Shown piece after piece: positions 32,231-41,202 of a DNA stretch of 64,000 nt. The notes beneath the pieces are model-generated. The model did no database searches and was not told the origin of the DNA. It saw nothing but the letters and a program-made list of their open reading frames with translations. Both the position numbers and the translations under genes were made by a program. Position 1 is the stretch's first letter. Each line of letters begins with the position of its first letter. Where the stretch lies: assembly GCF_018613805.1 (NCBI RefSeq), contig NZ_JAGGPL010000018.1, positions 186,001 through 250,000 of the forward strand, written 5' to 3'. This DNA comes from Arthrobacter sp. ISL-48. Lineage in GTDB: Bacteria > Actinomycetota > Actinomycetes > Actinomycetales > Micrococcaceae.

Positions 32231-33295
32231 GTGAAGATTCTCGCTGAAATGTTCAGCATTGCCCCGGGCAACAAGGACCACCATCCGGCTATCCGGTGCG
32301 CAGTGGGAGTTTTTGTCCCGCTCATCACCCTGGTGCTGCTGGGCCGGCTGGATCTTGCGATCTTCGCCTCTTTTGGCGCCTTCACTGGCATCTACGGCCG
32401 CGGTGAACTCCACGGGACACGTTTTGCCCTCCAGCTCCGCGCCGGCCTGCTGATGCTGCTGGTGATCCTGCTCGCATCCCTCGCGGCCCTGATGGGCTCA
32501 GCCTGGGGGCTGGATGGGGGAACCACCACCTGGCTCCTCGTCCTGGCGACCACCCTCCTGGCCGGCGCCTGTTCGGTGGCGGTCTCATGGTGGCGGCTCC
32601 GGCCGGCCGGCTCACTGTTCCACATCTTCGCCTTCGCGGCCATCGCTTCCATCCCCAACCAGCCGCCGCTCTGGCAAGGCATGCTGGTTGCTGTCCTGAC
32701 CACTGCCTTCTGCCTGCTGATCGGCTTCTCGTCGCGGCTGCTGGCCAGCCACCGCACGCCTTGGGCCCGCCCGCGGCCCCTGCGCCGCACGCGGGACGAG
32801 CGGAGAGCGGTATGGCTGGAAGGTTCCGGTTACCTCGTGGCCGCCGGACTGGCCGGAACCCTGGCCACGTGGGCCGGGCTGTGGCTCGGCTTCGGCCACA
32901 ACTACTGGGCCATGGTGGCCGCGGTGGTCCCACTCGTGGGGCACACTACCCGGCACCGGGTCCGCCGAGGCGTGCAGAGGATCATCGGCACCGTCCTGGG
33001 CCTGGTGGTGCTGGCCGGAATCCTGCTGCTTGGCCTGGAGCCCTGGCAGACGGTCCTGGTGATGGCGCTCTGCCAGTTCGGGGCGGAGATGTTCATCATC
33101 CGGCAGTACCTGCTGGCGCAACTGTTCGTCACGCCCCTGGCCTTGGTCTCCACGCTCCTGGTGGTGCCGGCCTCGCCCGCCATCCTGCTCCGGGACCGCA
33201 TCATCGAGACCGTGATCGGTGCCGCCGTCGGCATTGCGGTGGTGCTGGCGCCCACCCTCTGGCGCCGCGCGCGTCTGCTGAAGCATCGGGTGTAG
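32231..33295 (+). CDS. FUSC-family inner membrane protein
   Basis: A 354-residue polytopic protein with two sets of closely spaced hydrophobic helices separated by a basic loop (~170-190), the layout of FUSC/aromatic-acid exporter (AaeB-like) proteins. The second half shows HNYWAMVAAVVPLVGHTTRHRVRRGVQRIIGTVLGLV, typical of the family. Such proteins often export aromatic acids, which would suit the pobA/pca neighbourhood, but the substrate is not known. I use GTG 32231; ATG 32249 is an alternative, and neither has an ideally spaced ribosome site. Confidence 0.75.
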   Translation: MKILAEMFSIAPGNKDHHPAIRCAVGVFVPLITLVLLGRLDLAIFASFGAFTGIYGRGELHGTRFALQLRAGLLMLLVILLASLAALMGSAWGLDGGTTTWLLVLATTLLAGACSVAVSWWRLRPAGSLFHIFAFAAIASIPNQPPLWQGMLVAVLTTAFCLLIGFSSRLLASHRTPWARPRPLRRTRDERRAVWLEGSGYLVAAGLAGTLATWAGLWLGFGHNYWAMVAAVVPLVGHTTRHRVRRGVQRIIGTVLGLVVLAGILLLGLEPWQTVLVMALCQFGAEMFIIRQYLLAQLFVTPLALVSTLLVVPASPAILLRDRIIETVIGAAVGIAVVLAPTLWRRARLLKHRV

Positions 33296-33311
33296 TCTGG
33301 GCCGATACTTG

Positions 33312-33322
33312 CCATTGAATGG
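33312..33322. promoter_or_regulatory. Candidate IclR/PobR operator 1
   Basis: CCATT-G-AATGG is a perfect dyad just before the IclR gene start at 33334. A closely related 15-base site (12 of 15 identical when extended) lies before pobA at 34089-34103. The pairing of one site by the regulator and one by its neighbour suggests autoregulation plus control of pobA. Confidence 0.55.
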
Positions 33323-33333
33323 AAGAGGCGGCC

Positions 33334-34083
33334 ATGGCGAATTCAGTCTCCGGGGACTCTGTGGTGGACCGTGTTGTCCGGGTGATCTCCGCGTTTCCTG
33401 AAGGTGCCAGTAGTCTCCAGCTTTCCGAGATCGCCACCCGTGCGGGGCTTCCACTCACCACAGCCCACCGGCTGGTGCGTCAGCTCGCGGCACATGGCCT
33501 GCTGGAGACCGGCGCAGGCGGTACGGTGCGCTTGGGGCTGCGGCTGTGGGAGTTGGTTAACCGAAACTCGCCCACGCTGGCGTTGCGGCAGGCCGCCGTG
33601 CCATTCATGGAGGATATCCAGCAGGTCCTCAACCAGAACGTGAACCTGGCCGTCCTGGAGGGTTGGGAAGCGCTTTTTGTGGAGCGGCTGTCCCGCCGGG
33701 GGTCGGTGGCGAACCGGGCCCGGGTGGCCGGAAGGATGCCCGTCCATGTGAGCTCCGTGGGGTTGGCCCTCATGGCCAACCAGGCCAAGGCGCTCCAGCG
33801 TGACTATCTGGAACACTTCTCGGATCCGGACGGAAAGGTGACGGTCGATGCCCTCCGCTCCCGGCTCAGCGAGACAGCCCATCAGGGCTTCGCGCAGTTG
33901 GCCGGGGTTGTTGATCCGGACACCTGGGGCATAGCGGTGCCGGTGCTGGACAGCAAGCAGCGCGCGGTGGCGGCGCTCGGCGTCGTGGTTCCCCTGCGTG
34001 AAATGCGCCTGCCGGCGCTGGTCCCGGCCCTGCAGACCGCTGCGCGGGGCATCGCCCGGCGACTGGCCGATCCCGCCCCATAA
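33334..34083 (+). CDS. IclR-family regulator, probable regulator of pobA
   Basis: A 249-residue IclR regulator with a winged helix (SLQLSEIATRAGLPLTTAHRLVRQLAAHGLLE) and an effector domain (GRMPVHVSSVGLALMANQAK ... WGIAVPVLDSKQRAVAALGVVVP). I choose ATG 33334, with AGAGG five bases upstream; ATG 33319 lies inside the candidate operator. It sits 120 bases before pobA on the same strand, and both promoters carry the same dyad. It probably responds to 4-hydroxybenzoate. Confidence 0.78.
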   Translation: MANSVSGDSVVDRVVRVISAFPEGASSLQLSEIATRAGLPLTTAHRLVRQLAAHGLLETGAGGTVRLGLRLWELVNRNSPTLALRQAAVPFMEDIQQVLNQNVNLAVLEGWEALFVERLSRRGSVANRARVAGRMPVHVSSVGLALMANQAKALQRDYLEHFSDPDGKVTVDALRSRLSETAHQGFAQLAGVVDPDTWGIAVPVLDSKQRAVAALGVVVPLREMRLPALVPALQTAARGIARRLADPAP

Positions 34084-34088
34084 TCCTC

Positions 34089-34103
34089 TTCCGTTCAATG
34101 GAA
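34089..34103. promoter_or_regulatory. Candidate IclR/PobR operator 2, before pobA
   Basis: TTCCGTT-C-AATGGAA is an almost perfect dyad (one mismatched pair), 100 bases before the pobA ATG and six bases after the IclR stop. It matches the site at 33312-33322. Position fits control of the pobA promoter. Confidence 0.55.
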
Positions 34104-34203
34104 TTGGCACAACGCCGGACATGCCTGACGACGCACACTGTTAGCCAGACGCACCAACCGGCGCTGCACCAGCCGCGGCCCCGCAACGAAGCGAGAGACA
34201 GTC

Positions 34204-35391
34204 ATGGCAACACGCAAGATCATCACCAACCAGGTCGCCATCATGGGAGCCGGTCCCGCCGGGCTGATGCTCTCCCACCTGCTGGCCACATCCGGGATCG
34301 ACTCCACTGTGATCGAAGTCCGCAGCCACAAGGACATCTCCGAAACGGTCCGGGCGGGCATCCTGGAGCACGGCACCGTGAACATGCTGGTGGACAGCGG
34401 CATTTCCGACCGCGTGCTGCGGGACGGCGACCGGCACGACGGCATCGAGCTGCGGTTCAACGGCGAAAGCCACCGCATCGACTTCAAGGAACTCGTGGGG
34501 GAATCCGTCTGGCTGTACCCGCAGACGGATGTCTTCCTGGACCTTGCCGCCAGGCGGAAGGCCGACGGCGGCGATGTCCGCTACAGCGTCACGGACACGG
34601 CGGTCCATGACATCGAGGGTAAGCCCAGGGTGTGGTTCACGGACGCTGACGGCGTGGAGTACGAGATCCAGGCGGATTTCGTGGTGGGCGCGGACGGTTC
34701 ACGCAGCCACTGCCGGTTCCAGATTCCGGAGGCCCACCGCAAATGGTACTTCCATGAATACCCCTTCGCGTGGTTCGGCATCCTGGCCGAGGCCCCGCAT
34801 AGCGCCGATGAACTGATCTACGCCAACTCGGCCAACGGCTTTGCCCTGATCAGCCAGCGGACCGAGTCAGTGCAGCGCATGTACTTCCAGTGCGATTCCA
34901 AGGAGAACGTGGCGGACTGGGACGATGACCGGATCTGGGCAGAATTCCGCAGCCGCGTCAACGGCAACGGGTTTGAACTCAAGGAAGGCCCGGTCATCGA
35001 CAAAATGGTCCTGCCGTTCCGCAGCTTCGTCCACACACCCATGCGCCACGGCAACCTGTTCTTAGCCGGCGACGCCGCCCACACCGTCCCGCCTACCGGC
35101 GCCAAGGGCCTCAACCTGGCGATCCACGACGTCAAGGTGCTGTTTGAGGGACTGGACAGCTACTTCCGCTCCGGCTCCACGCAGCTCCTGGACTCGTTCA
35201 GCAGCCGGGCCTTGGACCGGGTGTGGAAGGCCCAACAGTTCTCCTACTGGATGACCACCATGCTGCACACGCCCGCCGAGGCAGACGACTTCTCGCGGGC
35301 CCGCCAGCTTGGGGAACTGAACTCAGTGGTCTCCTCCAGGCACGGCATGGCCTACCTGGCCGAGGCGTACACGGGCTGGCCGTCGCCCTAG
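34204..35391 (+). CDS. pobA: 4-hydroxybenzoate 3-monooxygenase
   Basis: A 395-residue class A flavoprotein hydroxylase. The FAD motif is VAIMGAGPAGL at 11-21, the DG motif VGADGSRSHCR, and the GD motif LAGDAAHTVPPTGAKGLNLAI. The N-terminal half shows PHBH features such as RAGILEHGTV and the YFHEYPFAWFG loop. It hydroxylates 4-hydroxybenzoate to protocatechuate using NAD(P)H and O2, feeding the pca operon 10-15 kb away. The start is ATG 34204; the ribosome site is weak. Confidence 0.93.
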   Translation: MATRKIITNQVAIMGAGPAGLMLSHLLATSGIDSTVIEVRSHKDISETVRAGILEHGTVNMLVDSGISDRVLRDGDRHDGIELRFNGESHRIDFKELVGESVWLYPQTDVFLDLAARRKADGGDVRYSVTDTAVHDIEGKPRVWFTDADGVEYEIQADFVVGADGSRSHCRFQIPEAHRKWYFHEYPFAWFGILAEAPHSADELIYANSANGFALISQRTESVQRMYFQCDSKENVADWDDDRIWAEFRSRVNGNGFELKEGPVIDKMVLPFRSFVHTPMRHGNLFLAGDAAHTVPPTGAKGLNLAIHDVKVLFEGLDSYFRSGSTQLLDSFSSRALDRVWKAQQFSYWMTTMLHTPAEADDFSRARQLGELNSVVSSRHGMAYLAEAYTGWPSP

Positions 35392-35399
35392 CTGGTCCT

Positions 35400-35939
35400 T
35401 CAGGTGGCGAGCAGCCTTCGGATCGCCCCTGCGGTGGAGGCAGGATCCGGGTGCTCAGCACGCCGGGCGGTGAGCTGATGCACCAGGAGGCCGTCGCAGT
35501 AGTCCGCAACATCGCGGGCGCGGCCCGGTGCGTCCGGAATTCCGAGGCCGGCCAGGGTCCGTTCCAGGCCGGCGAGGAGCCTGAAATGACCCGCTGTTAC
35601 GGACTCAGGCCGGTCCAGTGACATGGCCAGGCGTGCCCGGGTGAGGGTGGCGTGCTCTTCCATCAGGGCAAAGATCAGTCCCGTGACCTGCTCGGCCACT
35701 TCGCCCACGTTCGCGGGCGGTCCGGCCGGGCTTGACGACTGAAGGAGTTCAACATCCAGCTGTTCCAGCCGGTCCACCACGGCATCAACCAAGGCGGCGC
35801 GATTGCGGAAATAGTTCGACGTCGTGCCTTCGGCCACCGCTGCCGCAGCGTCGACCGCCCGGTGGGTGAGTCCCTTCAGGCCAGCCTGCGCCACCACAGC
35901 CAAGGCAGCATCGGCTAGCTGGGGGCGTCTGTCAGGCAT
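35400..35939 (-). CDS. TetR-family transcriptional regulator
   Basis: A 179-residue TetR/AcrR regulator with the N-terminal helix-turn-helix LADAALAVVAQAGLKGLTHRAVDAAAAVAEGTTSNYFRNRAALVDAV. The ATG at 35939 is taken because it gives the standard TetR N-terminus; no ribosome site is evident, so the message may be leaderless. It is divergent from the FAD monooxygenase, with a palindrome in the 57-base gap, the usual layout for a repressor of the neighbouring gene. Confidence 0.8.
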   Translation of the reverse strand: MPDRRPQLADAALAVVAQAGLKGLTHRAVDAAAAVAEGTTSNYFRNRAALVDAVVDRLEQLDVELLQSSSPAGPPANVGEVAEQVTGLIFALMEEHATLTRARLAMSLDRPESVTAGHFRLLAGLERTLAGLGIPDAPGRARDVADYCDGLLVHQLTARRAEHPDPASTAGAIRRLLAT

Positions 35940-35970
35940 GCTGCAAAGTCTAGCCCGGCTCTTCCTATTC

Positions 35971-35984
35971 ACTACAAATGTAGT
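35971..35984. promoter_or_regulatory. TetR operator candidate
   Basis: ACTACA-AA-TGTAGT is a 14-base dyad with six perfect pairs, centred in the short divergent gap between the TetR gene and the FAD monooxygenase gene, 12 bases before the latter's ATG. A bound repressor here would block both promoters. Confidence 0.65.
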
Positions 35985-35996
35985 AGAATTTCCGAC

Positions 35997-37046
35997 ATGA
36001 ATACGATCTCGATCGTTGGTGGCGGCATCGCCGGGTTGGCACTCGCGGCCCGGCTCGATCCGGAGCGTTTCGACGTCAGTGTCTACGAGAAACGGCCGGA
36101 ACTGCCAACCGTGGGGACCACCCTCGCCATGTGGCCTCAGGCGCAGCGTTCTCTTGAGGTGCTCGGAATTCTTGAGGCCCTTCGCAGCGGGAGCCCAGTG
36201 ATCGGGAGCGGTGCCATCCGCAACGCCGCAGGCGATCCGTGGGTGACTGTTGACGGGCAGGGAGTCATCGGAGTGTCCAGGATTGACCTCCTGCGCCTGC
36301 TGGATGCTGCCGTGCCGCGGTCCGTCCGGAGGATCACCTGCCGTATGGACAACGTTCCGTCCGGCCCCGGCCTGGTGGTGGGCGCCGACGGCGTGCACAG
36401 CGGGGTGCGCCGAAAGGTCTGGGGCGGTGCGGCCGGGGCACGGCTCACGCCCTACGTCGCCGTCCGCGGAATCCTTCCCTTACCCGTTCGGCCTGAGCAT
36501 GTCGGCGAGTACTGGGGGCGGGGGGACCTGTTCGGCATCGGCCCCGCCTCGCGGGGGACCAACTGGTATGCCGCCTACCGCTCCGATCTCGGGCCTGCGG
36601 AGATCGACGTGGCGTCAGCGCTCGAGCTGACCCGTCGTCGCTATGGCGGCCACGCTTCGGGAATCCGCCACGTGCTCGCAGCTGCCACCCCGGAACTCTC
36701 CCTCGTCCAGCGGATCTGGACCGCGCCGCCGCTCCGGAGTTACGTCAGGGGCCGTGTAGTACTGATCGGCGACGCCGCGCACGCCATGACGCCGAACCTC
36801 GGCCGAGGCGCCTGCGAGGCTTTGGTGGATGCAGTGACCCTGGCCGATCTCCTCAACACTGCCCCGCTGGACCAGGCGCTCGCTGCCTATGACCGGCGCC
36901 GACGGCTCCAGACGCAGGCCCTGAGCCTGGCATCGTCGGCGTTGATGCGGTTGGCGCTGGCCGAACATGCCCAGCCGCTGCGCGACCGTCTCCTCGGCTT
37001 GAAGGGAAAGCGCCAGCCGGGCGCCGCCGTCGGGAGCGTCTCTTAA
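35997..37046 (+). CDS. FAD-dependent monooxygenase (class A, PHBH-like fold)
   Basis: A 349-residue flavoprotein hydroxylase: N-terminal FAD motif ISIVGGGIAGLALAARL, DG motif LVVGADGVHSGVRRK and GD motif VVLIGDAAHAMTPNLGRGACEALVDA. It probably hydroxylates an aromatic compound or drug with NAD(P)H. The substrate is unknown. The start ATG 35997 lies so close to the operator that a very short leader is likely. It is probably repressed by the divergent TetR protein. Confidence 0.8.
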   Translation: MNTISIVGGGIAGLALAARLDPERFDVSVYEKRPELPTVGTTLAMWPQAQRSLEVLGILEALRSGSPVIGSGAIRNAAGDPWVTVDGQGVIGVSRIDLLRLLDAAVPRSVRRITCRMDNVPSGPGLVVGADGVHSGVRRKVWGGAAGARLTPYVAVRGILPLPVRPEHVGEYWGRGDLFGIGPASRGTNWYAAYRSDLGPAEIDVASALELTRRRYGGHASGIRHVLAAATPELSLVQRIWTAPPLRSYVRGRVVLIGDAAHAMTPNLGRGACEALVDAVTLADLLNTAPLDQALAAYDRRRRLQTQALSLASSALMRLALAEHAQPLRDRLLGLKGKRQPGAAVGSVS

Positions 37047-37052
37047 GGCTGT

Positions 37053-38915
37053 CTAGGAGACGGGCGCCTGGGCGGGTGCCCTGCTGTCCGCCACCTCGGC
37101 GATCCGGGCCTCTGCCGTAGGCGAGGGGGCAGGTGGAACGGTACCGCGCCGCTTCCCGGTAGTGCCGGAGCCAGCGCCGGAGCGCCGTTTGCCGGACCGG
37201 CCGTAGACGAGGTACATGGTCAGACCTGTGATGACCATGAGCAGGACCGTGTACACGAAGGTGTTGGCCACGCCCTCCACGCCCTCGGCGCCATCCGTGT
37301 TCGCCTTGATCACCAGCCCCAGCGGCTGGACCAGCGGATGGGCCAGGAAGATGGCGGTGTCGTAGTCGTCCAGCATGCTGTTGAAGTTGAGGGCGGCGAT
37401 GGCTGCGGCCGCCGGCAGCACCAAGGGCAACAGGATGCGGCGGAACACGTACAGCGTCCGGGCGCCCATAATGGCGGCCGCTTCCTCCATTGAAGTGTTG
37501 ACCGCCGCGAATGACGCCTTGAGCATGCGGAGCGTGAACGGGATCTTGACCGTCACGAAGGCAATCAGCAGGATCACCGTGGTTCCCGTGAGCACTGCCC
37601 CGCCCACCAGCGGATTCGGGTGGTCATAGCTGATGATCAGCCCCAAGGCGAGCAGGGCCGAGGGCAGGATCCAGGGGATGTGGAGCAGGTATTCGAAGAC
37701 GGAGGCAACCCAGTTCTTGTATTTCTGCAGGAGCCTGGCCACAAACAGCAGCCCGCCCACCGCAATCACGGTCGCCAGTGCACTGTAAACGACGCTGACA
37801 ATGAACGGCCGGAGGGCGGACGGCTGGGTGAGGACCCGCATGTAGTTGTCCAGGGTCAGGCTGCCCGGGGAAATCTGGCCGGTCTGGATGGCGGCGCCGT
37901 CGGCAAACGAGTACAGCACGATCAGCACCACGGGCAGCGTGTACAACGCAAACAGCAGGTAGGCGATGGCGTGCACGGCGGCGTTGGCGGCGGGGTTGGT
38001 AATTTGCTGCTTCTGCAAGGCCGAGGACACTTTGGACAGGGAGTAGTAGGTGCCGCGCTTCTCCAGCCGGGACATCACCGCGAGCATCAGGATGGTAGAG
38101 ACGCCCAGGATGACGGCCAGCAGCGCAGCCAAATCCCGTGATGTGGCGGTGTTGGCGAAGGTCAGGATCATCGGCGTGATGGTCTGGAATTCGCGGCCGC
38201 CCAGCACCTGCGGGGCACTCAGGGCACCCAGGCCAGTCAGGAAGGACAGGATAGTGACGGCGAAAAGCGTGGGTTTGAGCATGGGCAGCACAACACGCCG
38301 CAAGATGGTCCAGGTGGACGCGCCCAGGTTCCTCGCCGCCTCAATAGTCTGATAGTCAACGCCCTTGAGCGCGTTGCCCACAAATAGCATGTGGTTGGTG
38401 GTGGTGGCGAACGTCATCACCACCAACACGGCGAAGAAACCGGAGAACCATGCCGGATCCATGCCGGGGAACACCGTCAGCAGCAGGGACGTGACAATCC
38501 CCTTGTCGCCGTAGATGAACTTGTAGCCGGCGGCCAGCACGATGCCGCCGTAGATGAAGGTGGTGGCGTAGCCGAAGAACAGGATCCGGGAGCCGCGGAT
38601 CTTGAAGTAGTGCGTGACCAGCACAATGAAGATGCCCACAACGTTCACCGTGATGGACAGGGCCAGCGCCAGCAGGAAGCTGTTGCCCAGGGATTTCATG
38701 GCGCGCTGGGAGGAGAACAGCTTCTCGGACGCCCGCCCGGAGAAGCCGCCGTCTGGAAAGAAGGTTGAAATCAGGACGTTGAGGTTGGGCCAGACCAGGA
38801 AGGCTGCGATAAACCAAGTAAGCACCGCGCCGACCATCAGGACAAAGGGGGTTCGGAGCATACTCCTGGCGGAGCCAGCATTCCCGCCGCCGTTCTTAAC
38901 GGACGCTCCGCTCAT
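37053..38915 (-). CDS. Fused double permease of an Fe3+/2-aminoethylphosphonate-type ABC importer
   Basis: A 620-residue membrane protein with two binding-protein-dependent permease domains in tandem (~1-290 and ~310-590), each with about six helices and an EAA loop. The loops read EAARNLGASTWTILRRVVLPMLKP and EAAAIMGARTLYVFRRILLPLVLP. The layout is that of FbpB/PhnU-V fusions. The C-terminal ~50 residues are Pro/Ala/Arg-rich and cytoplasmic. It overlaps the ATPase gene by four bases. Confidence 0.85.
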   Translation of the reverse strand: MSGASVKNGGGNAGSARSMLRTPFVLMVGAVLTWFIAAFLVWPNLNVLISTFFPDGGFSGRASEKLFSSQRAMKSLGNSFLLALALSITVNVVGIFIVLVTHYFKIRGSRILFFGYATTFIYGGIVLAAGYKFIYGDKGIVTSLLLTVFPGMDPAWFSGFFAVLVVMTFATTTNHMLFVGNALKGVDYQTIEAARNLGASTWTILRRVVLPMLKPTLFAVTILSFLTGLGALSAPQVLGGREFQTITPMILTFANTATSRDLAALLAVILGVSTILMLAVMSRLEKRGTYYSLSKVSSALQKQQITNPAANAAVHAIAYLLFALYTLPVVLIVLYSFADGAAIQTGQISPGSLTLDNYMRVLTQPSALRPFIVSVVYSALATVIAVGGLLFVARLLQKYKNWVASVFEYLLHIPWILPSALLALGLIISYDHPNPLVGGAVLTGTTVILLIAFVTVKIPFTLRMLKASFAAVNTSMEEAAAIMGARTLYVFRRILLPLVLPAAAAIAALNFNSMLDDYDTAIFLAHPLVQPLGLVIKANTDGAEGVEGVANTFVYTVLLMVITGLTMYLVYGRSGKRRSGAGSGTTGKRRGTVPPAPSPTAEARIAEVADSRAPAQAPVS

Positions 38916-39979
38916 GGCAGGGCCACGGCCTGGTGCTTCCCGGCCAGCGCCACGCCGGTTTCGGGATGGTACTGGAGCACATGGCCGGGCTGGACGTAAA
39001 TAGTGGTTTGGGTGCCGGGCTCGGGATGGGCGCCGCCGTCCTCCTTGACCAGCAGCCGGACATCCGCGCCGTGGCTGCGCACTACATAGCGGCTGTGCAG
39101 GCCGTGGTAGGTGCGTGACACCACCGTTCCCGCAAGTCCGACGGCGGCACCCCCGTTCAGGGGTGCGGTCAGTGACGCCTTTTCCACCCGGAGGTAGGAC
39201 TTGGCATCCGGCCTGAGATTGGCGCCGGAGAGCCGGTTCAGTTCGCTGATGAACTCTGCCGTGAGCGGGGAACTGTCACCAATAAAGTTGCAGACAAATT
39301 CCGTGGCGGCCTCATCGTAGATGGCCTGCGGAGTGCCCACCTGTTCAACCACGCCTTTGTTGAAAACCGCCACCCGGTCACTCATGGCCAGGGCCTCATC
39401 CTGGTCGTGGGTGACGTACACCGTGGTGATGCCGAAGTCGCTCTGCAAGTCCTTGAGCTCCTGCCTGAGCTGGTGGCGCAGCTTGGCATCCAGATTGGAC
39501 AGCGGCTCGTCCAGGAGCAGGATTTTAGGCCGCAGCACCAGCGCCCGGGCCACAGCCACGCGCTGCTGCTGGCCTCCCGACAGTTCGGCCACATTCTTGT
39601 GGAGTTGCTCATCGCTGAGCTCGACCCGGCGGGCGATGTCGCGCACCAGGCGGTCGCTGTCGGCGGATTTTTCCTTCCGCACCCGGAGCCCGAAGGCGAT
39701 GTTCTCCCACACGCTCATGCTCGGGAACAGGGCATAGTTCTGAAACACCATGCCCACCTGCCGCTTGTCACTGGGCAGCCGTGTCACGTTTTTCCCGTCC
39801 ACATGGACGGCTCCCCTGGTGGGCTCGATGAACCCCGCCAAGGTGCGTAACGCCGTCGTCTTTCCGCAACCGGAGGGACCCAGCAGCGTGAAAAACTCCC
39901 CGGGTTTGACGTGGAGGTCCAGGTGGGGGATGGCGACGAAATCGCCGAAGGAAACTTCGATGTTGTCCAAGCGGATCAT
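38912..39979 (-). CDS. ABC importer ATP-binding protein (FbpC/PotA type)
   Basis: A 355-residue ATPase with Walker A LLGPSGCGKTTAL, signature LSGGQQQRVAVARAL, Walker B LLLDEPLSNLD, the switch histidine in VTHDQDEALAMSDR and a C-terminal TOBE-type region (~270-340). It energises the fused permease encoded just downstream and matches the iron/polyamine/aminoethylphosphonate class of importers. Confidence 0.88.
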   Translation of the reverse strand: MIRLDNIEVSFGDFVAIPHLDLHVKPGEFFTLLGPSGCGKTTALRTLAGFIEPTRGAVHVDGKNVTRLPSDKRQVGMVFQNYALFPSMSVWENIAFGLRVRKEKSADSDRLVRDIARRVELSDEQLHKNVAELSGGQQQRVAVARALVLRPKILLLDEPLSNLDAKLRHQLRQELKDLQSDFGITTVYVTHDQDEALAMSDRVAVFNKGVVEQVGTPQAIYDEAATEFVCNFIGDSSPLTAEFISELNRLSGANLRPDAKSYLRVEKASLTAPLNGGAAVGLAGTVVSRTYHGLHSRYVVRSHGADVRLLVKEDGGAHPEPGTQTTIYVQPGHVLQYHPETGVALAGKHQAVALP

Positions 39980-40020
39980 GGGGAAGCCTGTCTGAGTGGG
40001 ACGTGTCGGAGAGGGGGCGG

Positions 40021-41106
40021 CTACGTCATGTATTCGAGTTCGATTTTCTCCACCCAGGCGCCCATGTTTTTCTGAACGAAGTCCCAGTCGATGTCCTGCT
40101 GCTTAAGCCCGGCGAAGAACTCCACTACCTCCGGCTTGGCTTTGGCGGCGGCGTCCTTGTTGACGGGCATCGAGTTGAACTGCTGCGCCCAGGCGCCCTG
40201 GACATCCGCGCTGCCGAACCAGTCGATGAACTTTTGAGCCTGTTCCTTCTTGTCAGTTCCCTTGACGAGGGCAACCTGCTCGACGGCGAGCGGAACCCCG
40301 ACGGACGGCGTCACAGTCTCCACATTAACCTTGAAGGACTTCTCACGTTCGGCGATGATCGAGGAAGGCATCTGCCCCATGTCCACCTCACCGGATGCAA
40401 TCCGGGCAAAAAGGTCGGTTTTGGCCACAGCCGGGCTGCCGTTCTGGAAGTACTGCTCCACCTGCTTCCAGCCTTCATCAGAGATGCCCAGATCGCCGGA
40501 ATCATCCTTGTAGCGCGTCAGCAGGCCGGCGAACACCAACTGTGCTGTGGCTGTGCCGAGTCCGGTTACCCGCTCATAGCGGCCTTTGAACTCGTCCTTG
40601 GTCCAGAGGTCCGTCCAGTCTTTGGGTGCGGCCTCCTTGGTGATCTTGTCCGAGTTGTAGCCCAGGAGAATGGCCTGCTTCACCAGCGGCCAGTAAGCCT
40701 TGTCAGATCCAGTGTCGCCGAGCGCTGTATCCACGTCGGCCGCCCAGGCTGGTTCGTAGGGCTCGAGCGCGCCCGCGGCCTTGATCTGGGCGAAGTACAT
40801 GGTGTTGAGCCCGAAGGCGACGTCCGCAATGGGGTTGTTCTTTTCGGCAATCAGTTTGTTGGTGGCATCGGCACCGCCCGCGCCCACCACTTCGATCTTG
40901 AAGCCGGCTTCGGCCGCCTTGGCGGTCAGCCATTCACCCCGGCCCTCGCCGTTGGAATTCGTATAGATGACCAGTGTCTCGCCTGTCCCTCCGCCCGGGG
41001 CGGAGGAAGACCCTCCGGAAGCTGCAGGGGTGGCCGCGCCGCCTCCGCAGCCAGCGAGCAGGGTAACGACGACGGCGGCGGCAGCCAGGGTCTGCAGTTT
41101 ACGCAC
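40021..41106 (-). CDS. ABC importer substrate-binding lipoprotein (AEP/Fe3+ class)
   Basis: A 361-residue lipoprotein with signal peptide MRKLQTLAAAAVVVTLLAGC (lipidated C20), a Gly/Ser linker and a family-1-like binding domain (ETLVIYTNSNGEG, DVAFGLNTMYFAQIKAAGALEPY, GYNSDKI). The sequence is of the class that binds ferric iron or 2-aminoethylphosphonate. I cannot tell which, since no clear Tyr-Tyr iron pair is evident. It is first in the operon, 41 bases before the ATPase gene. No iron box is seen upstream; instead a different dyad lies at 41190. Confidence 0.8.
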   Translation of the reverse strand: MRKLQTLAAAAVVVTLLAGCGGGAATPAASGGSSSAPGGGTGETLVIYTNSNGEGRGEWLTAKAAEAGFKIEVVGAGGADATNKLIAEKNNPIADVAFGLNTMYFAQIKAAGALEPYEPAWAADVDTALGDTGSDKAYWPLVKQAILLGYNSDKITKEAAPKDWTDLWTKDEFKGRYERVTGLGTATAQLVFAGLLTRYKDDSGDLGISDEGWKQVEQYFQNGSPAVAKTDLFARIASGEVDMGQMPSSIIAEREKSFKVNVETVTPSVGVPLAVEQVALVKGTDKKEQAQKFIDWFGSADVQGAWAQQFNSMPVNKDAAAKAKPEVVEFFAGLKQQDIDWDFVQKNMGAWVEKIELEYMT

Positions 41107-41189
41107 GATCAGGACTCATTTCTGGACTGGAATCGGAGCATTGTCCGGCCAGCCTATAGCTGGACTCGAGGATTGTGGACGTTTATAGC

Positions 41190-41202
41190 TATCGATTCGA
41201 TA
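41190..41202. promoter_or_regulatory. Dyad operator candidate before the AEP/Fe3+-type importer
   Basis: TATCGA-T-TCGATA is a perfect 13-base dyad, and TTTAT (41182-41186) and ATAAA (41200-41204) extend an outer, looser symmetry. It lies about 84 bases upstream of the binding-protein start. No regulator gene is adjacent, so its binding factor is unknown. Confidence 0.5.
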
